Source of the DNA: Cryoendolithus antarcticus
Taxonomy: Eukaryota > Ascomycota > Dothideomycetes > Cladosporiales > Cladosporiaceae
Length of the DNA: 64,000 nucleotides
Reading direction: 5' to 3'
Assembly (NCBI GenBank): GCA_002077065.1
Contig: NAJO01000010.1
Location: forward strand, 186,001-250,000
The translations under genes were made by a program, and so were the position numbers. This document shows, piece by piece, positions 50,586 through 59,293 of this stretch. The notes under the pieces are model-generated. The model worked only from the letters and a program-made list of their open reading frames with translations. It made no database searches and was not told the DNA's origin. The first letter of the stretch is position 1, and every line of letters begins with the position of its first letter.

Positions 50586-52133
50586 ATGGCTTCCAGCACC
50601 AAGTACGACCTAGTCGTGGTCGGCACCGGCTTTGCCGGCTGCATGGCCACGCTCGCCTTCCTCGAGCAATGCAAGAAAGACAACAAGCAGGGCAAAGTCG
50701 CCCTCCTCGAAGTCGGCAAAGAAGGCGAACGCAGCGGTGCCTCAAAGTGGACCATGGCCTACCTTCGCCTCGACAAAAATCTAGATTTCGACGAAGATTG
50801 GGTCAAGGAGATGCGGCTAGTCAGCAACGGGCTGGCAGACGAGGAGTACTGCGAGAAGCTGCGTGTGGAAGCCCCGATCTCGGCGAAGTATCTGGAGGAG
50901 CATGGCGTCAAGTTCGTGCACCATGATGAGCCGAATGTCCTGCTCGAGTTCAAGACAGCGCAGCATTTCGTGTTTCCGGATGGAGGCGGCAAAGCTATTA
51001 TAGGTAAGCTGTTCGAGCATATTCGCGGCTACAGCAACTGTGAGATCATGTACGAGACCGAGGCTATCCGCCTACTCACCGAGGATTCCGGCGCTATCCG
51101 TGGCCTCAAGGCGCGCAAGAACGACGGGCTACTTCACGATCTTATCGCACCGAATGTCGTCCTGGCGTGTGGAGGTTTCGAGGGGAATCAGGAGATGCTC
51201 GCTCGATACATCGGCCCCAACTCTCACAAGCTGCCTCTCATCGCCCCCGGCTTGAAATACAATAAAGGCGCCGGTCTCCGCATGGCCCTCGAGGTCGGCG
51301 CCGGGACCGCAGGCTCCTTCGACGGCATGCACTGCGAGCTAGTCGATACTCGCGCCAAGAAACCTGACGCAGTGATCTGGGGCCACAACTACGGCATCGT
51401 CGTCAACAAAGACTGCGACCGGTTCTATGATGAGGGCAAGCGTCACCTCTTTGCTACCTTCGAGATGATCGCGCTAGAGTGCTGGAGGGACCAAGATATG
51501 TCGTGCTACTTCGTCACAGACGACACGATTATGAAGAAATTCACTGGCAGCTGGGTCTACGATACCACAGACCAGCCTCCGGAGACCGCGGAGACGATTG
51601 AGGAGTTGGCTGAGAAACTCAAGATCGATCCCAAGAAGCTGCGGAAGACTGTGGACGAGTATAACGCCGCCGTTAATGACAAAGAATTCGACCTCATGAA
51701 GCTCGACGGCAAAGCAACCACAGGTCTCAAAATCAACAAAACAAACTGGGCCACCAAAATCGAAACCCCGCCCTTCGCCGGCTACCCCATGACCTCAAAC
51801 CTCACCTTCACCTACGGCGGCGTAAAGACAGACCTTCATGCTCGAGTGGTGAGCACAAACGACGTGCCCATCCCGGGCCTCTGGGCCGCAGGCGAGCTCA
51901 CGGGGCTCTTCTACAACGAATACCCGCCCGCCACCTCCTGTCTGCGCAGCATGACCTTCGGTCGCCTCGCCGGCACCGAAATCGCCAAGTCCCTCGGAAA
52001 GGGCGTATCTGAAATTGGAGGGAAGAGTATCAAAGACGAGGTCTCCAGCCGGCAGAGCCAGGCCATCATGATGGATAGGGATATCTTGATTGGCGAGGGG
52101 AGGAGCTTGAAGGCTGAGGCGAGCGCTGCGTAG
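50586..52133 (+). CDS. FAD-dependent dehydrogenase, tricarballylate dehydrogenase (TcuA)-like
   Basis: Single exon of 515 residues from ATG 50586. It belongs to the FAD-binding 2 (succinate dehydrogenase/fumarate reductase flavoprotein) superfamily. The N-terminal dinucleotide fold is YDLVVVGTGFAGCMATLAF, followed by a SGASKWTMAY segment at the isoalloxazine site. VVLACGGFEGNQEM is typical of this family. The C-terminal FAD loop is IPGLWAAGELTGLFYNEYPPATSCLRSMTFGRLAG. Overall order and motifs resemble bacterial TcuA, which oxidises tricarballylate to cis-aconitate. No TcuB (Fe-S/haem partner) is nearby, so the electron acceptor and true substrate are open. There is no signal peptide or membrane segment. 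It is expressed from a TATA-type promoter. Confidence 0.85.
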   Translation: MASSTKYDLVVVGTGFAGCMATLAFLEQCKKDNKQGKVALLEVGKEGERSGASKWTMAYLRLDKNLDFDEDWVKEMRLVSNGLADEEYCEKLRVEAPISAKYLEEHGVKFVHHDEPNVLLEFKTAQHFVFPDGGGKAIIGKLFEHIRGYSNCEIMYETEAIRLLTEDSGAIRGLKARKNDGLLHDLIAPNVVLACGGFEGNQEMLARYIGPNSHKLPLIAPGLKYNKGAGLRMALEVGAGTAGSFDGMHCELVDTRAKKPDAVIWGHNYGIVVNKDCDRFYDEGKRHLFATFEMIALECWRDQDMSCYFVTDDTIMKKFTGSWVYDTTDQPPETAETIEELAEKLKIDPKKLRKTVDEYNAAVNDKEFDLMKLDGKATTGLKINKTNWATKIETPPFAGYPMTSNLTFTYGGVKTDLHARVVSTNDVPIPGLWAAGELTGLFYNEYPPATSCLRSMTFGRLAGTEIAKSLGKGVSEIGGKSIKDEVSSRQSQAIMMDRDILIGEGRSLKAEASAA

Positions 52134-52214
52134 ACAGAAAAGGCTGAAGTGTGTAATTGATGAAGCGAGGTTGGTTCATAGGGGAGGGATGTGTTTGTGT
52201 ATATAGGGTTTATT

Positions 52215-53549
52215 CTACTTGAGTTTCCAGTCCTTATAACTCCACTTCTCCGTCTTATCCACCTTCCTCAACTTCCTCTGCCCCAGCCGCTTCCTCACCT
52301 CAACTTTGCCATTCACGAGTAAATTTCTATACCTATCAGTTAACAGATTCCCCTCGGGTTTCAGCCTGCGAAGCGAGTCCTGCAAGTCTTCGGGTAGCAC
52401 GACCTCCAGCGGCGCTGCAGGCACATCGCGTTTCCCGAACCGATTCCGGCGGAGTGCAGGCTCGAAACCATCGTCCGAAGAATCAGACACCTCACTTCCC
52501 TGCCCACGCGCTGACTTGCCAGCCAACTTAGGCTTCACGCCACCAGCTTTGCGAGCTAGCCGTTCCTTACGTCTCCTCTCATGCGTCTCAGCCGCCTCCC
52601 TCTGCTTCCTAGCCAGAATCTTATTCCGCTCCGCAGGCGTCTTACGGCGTTTCATCTTAGCCGTGAAGACCCCGTTCGCCTCGCCCTCAGCACCGCTTTG
52701 GATGCCGTCCCATTCGCTCTCCCAGGCGCTTTCGTAGTCTGTGGCCCACTCTTCCTTTTCTGCGGCTTCGACTTTCGCGGCCTCGGCCTCAGCACGCGCG
52801 ACTTGCTCTTCTTCTGCAAGCTCCGCGGCTACCCTCGCTTTCTCGGCCTCGACGGCCGCCGCACCTTCCCGCTCGAGGAGGGCAGACCAATCTTGCACGA
52901 GAGGGTTGTAGGATTTGCCTGCCGCAGGCCGTGGCACAGCAGGCACCACCTTGCCACTAGCCACCAGACTCACAGGCGCGTGTCTCAGTGTGCTGGGCTC
53001 GCGAATAGGTCTTACAGGCTCCAAGAAATCCAGCTCGGCGTGTTTCGCCGGGCCAGCGGGCGCCCAAGGGTCATGCGTGGCCTCTGGGATCGCCAATGCG
53101 AAACCTCCCTCGCCAGTAGGGCGATTGGCGACGGTACGGAGGTGTTGCAGCTGTTTGTGCGATATATATTTGCCATTCTTCGATCGCTTGGCGCTGGGAT
53201 CTGGGGCTGCGAGATCGGGTGCTTTCCGCTTCCTCTGCTCCAAGCCGGGGACGGCAGAGCGTTGGGCGAGGATCTCGTCGGCTTTGAGGAGCTTCGACTT
53301 GCTCTGCTGGAGAGAGATGGTGGAGTCGCCAGTTGTGTCTAGAGCGAAGAGGTCTGCGGCTGGCTTCTCAGAAACGACACCGCCGTGTTGGATGATCTGT
53401 GTGCGGACATCTTCGAGGTTTGCAGTCAGGTCGTTGAGGTCGACGTTCTTGCGCCACGCTTTCTTGCCCTTGCGGGAGGGCTGCTTGTAAGATGTAGGGG
53501 CGAGCATTGTGTCCGCCATCATTGCGATATCTATGATCGAAGGTGTCAT
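52215..53549 (-). CDS. NOP53: Ribosome biogenesis protein Nop53
   Basis: Nop53 (human GLTSCR2/PICT1) is a nucleolar 60S assembly factor that recruits the exosome helicase Mtr4 for 7S pre-rRNA processing. Single exon of 444 residues from ATG 53549. In-frame ATGs at 53522 and 53519 are alternatives, and the conserved start is probably MADTMLAPTSYKQPSRKGKKAWRKNVD. SRKGKKAWRKN is the hallmark near the N-terminus. A Lys/Arg- and Glu/Ala-rich helical middle follows, with a family-type KTPAERNKILARKQREAAE segment, ending with a basic tail (RNLLVNGKVEVRKRLGQRKLRKVDKTEKWSYKDWK). Identity is firm from both termini. Confidence 0.92.
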   Translation of the reverse strand: MTPSIIDIAMMADTMLAPTSYKQPSRKGKKAWRKNVDLNDLTANLEDVRTQIIQHGGVVSEKPAADLFALDTTGDSTISLQQSKSKLLKADEILAQRSAVPGLEQRKRKAPDLAAPDPSAKRSKNGKYISHKQLQHLRTVANRPTGEGGFALAIPEATHDPWAPAGPAKHAELDFLEPVRPIREPSTLRHAPVSLVASGKVVPAVPRPAAGKSYNPLVQDWSALLEREGAAAVEAEKARVAAELAEEEQVARAEAEAAKVEAAEKEEWATDYESAWESEWDGIQSGAEGEANGVFTAKMKRRKTPAERNKILARKQREAAETHERRRKERLARKAGGVKPKLAGKSARGQGSEVSDSSDDGFEPALRRNRFGKRDVPAAPLEVVLPEDLQDSLRRLKPEGNLLTDRYRNLLVNGKVEVRKRLGQRKLRKVDKTEKWSYKDWKLK

Positions 53550-53620
53550 TCATTCTCTCATGAAGTTGACATGGAATTTCTCCAAAAAGTCACCGGGTCC
53601 GTGCGCCGGCATGTTCAGAA

Positions 53621-53638
53621 CCCTGACCCTGACCCTGA
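53621..53638 (+). repeat. Three tandem CCCTGA units
   Basis: A short perfect 6-nt tandem repeat in the intergenic space between NOP53 and YPT6. It has some telomere-like look but differs from the fungal CCCTAA repeat and is too short to be a telomere relic with confidence. Confidence 0.5.
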
Positions 53639-53862
53639 CGCCGACTGCTTGGGTCGGACATCTTACGTTCGCAGTGGCTGTGTCTCACATTATTATCTGT
53701 ACATATAACGTTGCATTGACTACCATCCCTGCCTCTTTCGCATTTACTGGAGTCAGCGTCGCATAACTCAATCGAAAGGTCGCCCAACAGACAAACCACA
53801 TACCCGGCACTTTACACGATTGAATTGGAACCACACAGGGACCCCCCTCAACTACCGCCACC

Positions 53863-54720
<858 letters not shown>

Positions 54721-54844
54721 TGATCATGTCCATCTGCTACACATCACCTACACACTACAAATTCCCAGGAACGCATACCATTGCCCGCTGAGAACGCCAC
54801 GAATACAATCATCTCATCCACCTCGAAACAGCCACTCATAGATA

Positions 54845-55899
54845 TCACAATTCGCTCCCCTTCTCTAACTTCCCTCCCAACGCAGGCACAACCACGGGCT
54901 TCGGTGGCCCAGTTCCGCTCCTCGCTCTTCGTTCTCGCTCGCCGATCCCACCATCGGGCACCTTGATCCTCAACCCCCTGCCACCCTCGAACCTACCACT
55001 AGTGCTCCGGACCCACTCCTCCTCGTTCTCGTCCCGTCCAAGCCAGTACCGCTGGCTCGGGAACCTCAGCATCAGTCGGCCGAGCTTTCCTTTCCAGCCG
55101 GCGCCTTCCTCGCGGCCGGCGCGGAAGGGGTTCTCGGCGAGCGAAGGGTCTTCGCTGTGCGTATAGGTCGTGGAGGTCTGCAGGATGTAGGCTCGGATCG
55201 AGGTGCGGGCGTAGGAGAGGACTATGAGGATGAAGTACAGCCTTATAATCCACAGTACGACGATGACTGTGATGGAAGCCATGCTGCCGGAAGCGAAGAC
55301 AGCACCGGTCAGCGTACCGGGAGTGGTGGTCGGGACTGCGATGGCGTCTTGGCCGGCTTGCAGCCCTGGCGCGGGCGAGGCGACGACGTCAACCTTTGTC
55401 GCATTCACCTCCGGGTCGGTGAAGCCGGCGGTTTGGCCTATCGTCTCGGCTCCCAGCGCCTGCGCAGAGCCAGGCAGCACCTTATCATTCAGATGCTGTG
55501 CTAGCACAATGAACCACCCCACGCCGAAGAGCACCGTGTACGCCAGATTCACCGCCGAGTCGATTACGAACAACCACGCTAGACCCAGTGTCTTTAATGG
55601 TTGGTCCGTCGTCCGGAATGCGGAGGAGAGGTACACAATCAGCGCTAGTGTGAGGAGGGCGTAGATGTACTGCGAGAGCTGGAGGGGGTTAAGCGCGTAG
55701 CCGGTGAAGAGGGCGAGCATGCCGTAGAGGCCTGCGAGGCGGTTGAAGCAGAGCGTGAGGAAGACGAGCTCGGTGGCGGATTTGAGGGAGATGAAGTGGA
55801 GGACGGACTGGTATGTGGTCAGCACTGGGAATAGTCGCGCGCGAAGTGAGGGCATCTTACTTTTGGTTTGGGCAGGCGGAAGAGGTTAGGGAGCGCCAT
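54845..55899 (-). CDS. KEI1: Inositolphosphorylceramide synthase regulatory subunit Kei1
   Basis: Kei1 is the essential Golgi partner of Aur1 in inositolphosphorylceramide synthesis. There are two exons, 55861-55899 (13 codons, MALPNLFRLPKPK) and 54845-55807, with a 53-nt phase-0 intron (GTAAGA...CTGACC...CCAG). The product has 333 residues. After splicing the start of the membrane domain reads SVLHFISLKSATELVFLTLCFNRLAGLYGMLALFTGY, matching Kei1. At least four hydrophobic segments follow, with a lumenal Thr/Ala-rich loop (about 130-180) and a basic cytosolic tail (EENPFRAG region to end). The intron contains an in-frame ATG and could be read through to give a different N-terminus. Divergent from DcpS, with 341 bp between starts. 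Confidence 0.9.
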
Positions 55900-56240
55900 A
55901 GTCGCGTGAACGTCGCGTGCGCGACCAGACAGGTGGATCGTAAGGAGGGCGTATAGTACAGTAGTGCCGCTGGCGTGGAGTGTGGAGTTGTTGGAATTGT
56001 AGCGCAATAGCAGAGGAAGATAGGTCAGCGACTCAGGACTGTTTGCACCTGGCGGCTGACAGCGGATAGCGAACTGCATTTGATCCGAACCGTCATTTCG
56101 AGAAGGTGCGGCACGTTGAGCGGACCGTTGATGCCGAACTCTATGTACCACGCGAATGGTGCCAAGCCATCGAAGTCTATCAAGTCCGCCTGCCTTCATG
56201 GACTGACCGCAAGCAACCACACGCCCATCCAACCTCAGGC
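55900..56240. promoter_or_regulatory. Bidirectional promoter region, KEI1 / DcpS
   Basis: 341 bp between divergent start codons. No coding sequence is supported beyond an ATG-less extension of the DcpS frame. Confidence 0.4.
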
Positions 56241-57266
56241 ATGTCGACCTCAAACCCCAACACCCTCATAACCCGCTTCAAATACCAGTCCCTCCTGCGT
56301 CAGGACTCCGCTGGCCGCAGGATCATCTTGAAAGGCACGATCAGCGGGCAGCCGGCACTTCTCTTGGTCGAGCGTGCAGCTTTCGATATCGACCCAGCAT
56401 ATCTGAATTCCTTCCCCCGTCTAGTGACTCACGTCAATAATCTAGGCGATAATGACATCTACCGCTGGTACATGGCCAATTCACTACCCGACGGTACGCT
56501 GGATCAGCCGACGCCACCGGATTTGAAGTTGAATTTGATTTATCCGTGTACGGAGGCTCATGTGGCGAAGTATAGTTTCCAGCAGAGTCGCGTTGTGGTC
56601 GAGACGCCGGAGATTTACGCGAAGTATGTGAGACCTTACATGCAGCGCTGCCGTGAGGAGGGCAGGTTGAACTGGGTGTTTAATATCATCGAAGGGAGGA
56701 CGGAGCAGGAGAACGTTCTGTTTCGGAGTAAGGAGACTGATGTCAAAGATGACTACTTGTTGCTGCCGGATTTGAATTGGGATCGGAAGACTATTGGGGG
56801 TCTGCATTTGTTGGCGTTGGTGGAGAGGAGGGATCTGTGGAGTGTACGGGATTTGACGAGGGGTGATGTGAAGTGGTTGAGGCATCTGCGAGCTACGCTG
56901 GTGAAGACTGTGGAGGGGTTGTATGAGGGGGTTGAGGGGGATATGTTGAAGTTTTATGTGCATTGTGAGTCTTTCTGCATCTCAGGGATCGTCGGGGCTA
57001 TCTTGCTAACCGTCATTTCAGACCAGCCGACGTACTACCACTTTCACATCCATATCGTGCATGTCGACCTCGATCCGAGTGCAACGCAAGGTGTTGGCAA
57101 AGCCATCAGTCTGGACAACGTGATCAGCCAGCTAGACACTATGTCTGATGCTTTGACCGGCATGGCTGACGTCGACCTAATGTATACTCTCGGTGAAGCG
57201 AGCGAGCTCTGGACGAAGATCTTCTTGCCGCTCAAAGTAGGAAAGCTGCCCGAGGTCACCGGCTGA
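56241..57266 (+). CDS. Scavenger mRNA decapping enzyme DcpS (HIT family)
   Basis: DcpS hydrolyses the m7GpppN cap fragment left after 3'-5' mRNA decay, releasing m7GMP. There are two exons, 56241-56964 and 57022-57266, with a 57-nt intron (GTGAGT...GCTAAC...TTTCAG). The product has 322 residues. The swapped N-terminal dimer domain covers about 1-130. Next come VFNIIEGRTEQENVLFRS and a DDYLLLPDLNWDRKTIGGLHLLALVERRDLWSVRDL segment conserved in DcpS. The histidine triad is created across the splice: YQPTYYHFHIHIVHV, with H248, H250 (probable nucleophile) and H252. The length is close to human DcpS (337). ATG 56241 is the first in-frame start. The yeast equivalents are Dcs1 and Dcs2. Confidence 0.95.
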   Translation: MSTSNPNTLITRFKYQSLLRQDSAGRRIILKGTISGQPALLLVERAAFDIDPAYLNSFPRLVTHVNNLGDNDIYRWYMANSLPDGTLDQPTPPDLKLNLIYPCTEAHVAKYSFQQSRVVVETPEIYAKYVRPYMQRCREEGRLNWVFNIIEGRTEQENVLFRSKETDVKDDYLLLPDLNWDRKTIGGLHLLALVERRDLWSVRDLTRGDVKWLRHLRATLVKTVEGLYEGVEGDMLKFYVHCESFCISGIVGAILLTVISDQPTYYHFHIHIVHVDLDPSATQGVGKAISLDNVISQLDTMSDALTGMADVDLMYTLGEASELWTKIFLPLKVGKLPEVTG

Positions 57267-57355
57267 GAGGCACTGGTATCTTGCCATGCTTCCACAAGGC
57301 CGGGGACCTCCTCCTTCAAGCCACCGCCGTGTGTTCGCCGGGGTACTGCCACTCC

Positions 57356-58693
57356 TCAATCAAACTCGGCGAAGTCGTGCTCATCTGCGAACAGCCGAGC
57401 CTGCGACCTCGCCACGCGATATCCCTTGGAGCGCATGTCTCCGGCCAGCATCGCTGTCAGAATCTCCCAGCGTCGCAAGGCGCGGAAACGCCGCAGACGC
57501 CTGCGCAGCAGCAGCGTCGGTTTTACCGGCCTGATGCGCGTAGACTTCTTCGCGAGCTCTTGTTTCACCTGATAACCGGATCTAGCGGGGTTCGACTCTA
57601 TTGAACCCATGAGTCTCTCAAGCGCTTCGTCCGCTTCGTCGAGCCACTTCTCAGGATCGTCTTTGGAACGAGGTCGCATGTGATTGAAGAACGAGTCTAG
57701 AAGCTCCTCCTTACAGTTCTTGGGGAGATTGCACAGGAATTTCCACATCTCGTCGAGTTCTCCGTACCAGTGTTCAATGGGCTGGGTATCCCAGCCGCTC
57801 TGCAGAATCTCTGGAGGTATGGGTGGATGCTCGTCCCGGGGTTGGCAGGCAAGAAATGCTGATGCCTTTTGGCCGAACTGTGTAGTCAACTTCTTATAAT
57901 ATGGGTTTGTCTCGAGGAGTTGGGGGACACGATCCATGCCGTACATGTCCAGTCTACTCCTGTCGTAGACGCTGGGTCTGGTGGTCTGACTTTGCGCAGC
58001 AGTCATGTTCCGAATGTTGACAAAGCCTGCATGTACGTCCCGCTCTTGCTCTCGCAGGTCCTTCTCGCGCTTATCTAGCGCAAGCGACCGGGCCTGTGTG
58101 TCCTTCAGGAATGCTGCTTGCGAACCTCTGGCTGCCTCGTACTTATGCACCGTGGCTTCCAGCTTCGCTATACGGTCGGCTTGCTTGGCTTCTTCCTCCT
58201 CGCGGACTTTCTCAACAGACTTCATAAGCTGTTCCGCCAACTTTGTGAAGGATGCTGCATTTTCAGTATTCGCATCTGCATGCTTCTTGTCTGCTTGCGA
58301 GAGCTGTGAGACACTTATACTAAGTCTAGTGTTCGACTCGAACAGCGCTTGAAACCTGTCGGCTTGGCTTTCAGTCTTGACAGGCACGCCCTCATCTTTG
58401 GTGGGCTTAGAATCTGCATCATCGAGCTTGCTCTTCTCTGGTGGACACGCTGGCTTAGTATCGCCATAGGACTCCGCACCTTCAAGCTTGATCTTCTTCG
58501 GCGGACTTGCTGGCTCACTATCGCTAGCGGAACTTTCATCAGCGCTTTCCGAGGTTTGCTCTGCCGACGATTCGCGACTTGCTTCAGTCGGCGCTGGGGA
58601 TTTGGACTCCTGACGATCTTCGGACTTGCGCTTCTTTGCCGTTGATGTGCGTTCGAGATCTGGTGGAGTGCGCAGCTCCTCTGATGCCGCCAT
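57356..58693 (-). CDS. Unknown coiled-coil protein, probably nuclear
   Basis: Not recognised. Single exon of 445 residues from ATG 58693 (MAASEELRTPP). Residues about 1-110 are Ser/Glu/Lys-rich with basic patches (AKKRKSEDRQE, PPKKIKLEG) that look like nuclear localisation signals and repeated SPPKK/CPPEK units. Residues about 110-235 are a long charged helix with heptad character (SFTKLAEQLMKSVEKVREEEEAKQADRIAKLEATVHKYE). A folded C-terminal part (about 250-390) contains HWYGELDEMWKFLCNLPKNCKEELLDSFFNHMRPRS. A basic, Arg-rich stretch follows near 395-415. There is no known catalytic motif. It converges with DcpS (89 bp between stops). Confidence 0.7.
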   Translation of the reverse strand: MAASEELRTPPDLERTSTAKKRKSEDRQESKSPAPTEASRESSAEQTSESADESSASDSEPASPPKKIKLEGAESYGDTKPACPPEKSKLDDADSKPTKDEGVPVKTESQADRFQALFESNTRLSISVSQLSQADKKHADANTENAASFTKLAEQLMKSVEKVREEEEAKQADRIAKLEATVHKYEAARGSQAAFLKDTQARSLALDKREKDLREQERDVHAGFVNIRNMTAAQSQTTRPSVYDRSRLDMYGMDRVPQLLETNPYYKKLTTQFGQKASAFLACQPRDEHPPIPPEILQSGWDTQPIEHWYGELDEMWKFLCNLPKNCKEELLDSFFNHMRPRSKDDPEKWLDEADEALERLMGSIESNPARSGYQVKQELAKKSTRIRPVKPTLLLRRRLRRFRALRRWEILTAMLAGDMRSKGYRVARSQARLFADEHDFAEFD

Positions 58694-59293
58694 GCCCTCG
58701 GGTCTGACTTGCACTGAGGCTTCGATCGTGTAATCCGGATAGTATGTATAGAGTGAGAAGATATGATTAGCGTAGTAGTGTAGAGAATAGGAGTGGTGGC
58801 AAGCCAGTACGGGGCAAGATGGATCTACGTAAACCGCATCACCTGCAAGCGAGAAGCTAAAATGAGGAAGAAGTGATGCTCACGTGCCGTTCGCAATCTG
58901 TGCTCAGATCTCACGCATGTCGCGATTACCCATCACTCAGCCGAGTGAGAATCACTGCTAGACTCATAGCGTTGACTTCATTCCAACAATATCCTCCACG
59001 GACTTCACAGCTTCCATCGAGCACTCAAAGCTGGTCTGGTACCCGCAGGCCCCATGTCCATAATTGTGGACCACCTGCACACTACCAAACTCCTCTCTGT
59101 CGACTCGGATGCCCTCCGGTCCTCAAAGGGCCGCAATGCCAGCTGGTAGGGTGTCACGAGCTCATGAGGTGTAGCATTATCGCACGCAAGTCAGTGTTCT
59201 TTAAAACGTACAACATGTCTCCGATTGACTTGCGCAAAGCTCTTGCGCTCACTCGACGCCTCGTATATCCACCTCAGCTCGGTCTCCGCCTCG
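58694..59293. other. Intergenic region between unknown coiled-coil gene and UNC-45 gene
   Basis: 600 bp upstream of the unknown gene and downstream of the UNC-45 stop. No coding sequence or RNA gene is seen. Confidence 0.4.

Noticed and set aside
53621..53638. Telomere remnant
   Set aside because: Only three CCCTGA units, not the fungal CCCTAA repeat, and flanked by ordinary genes.
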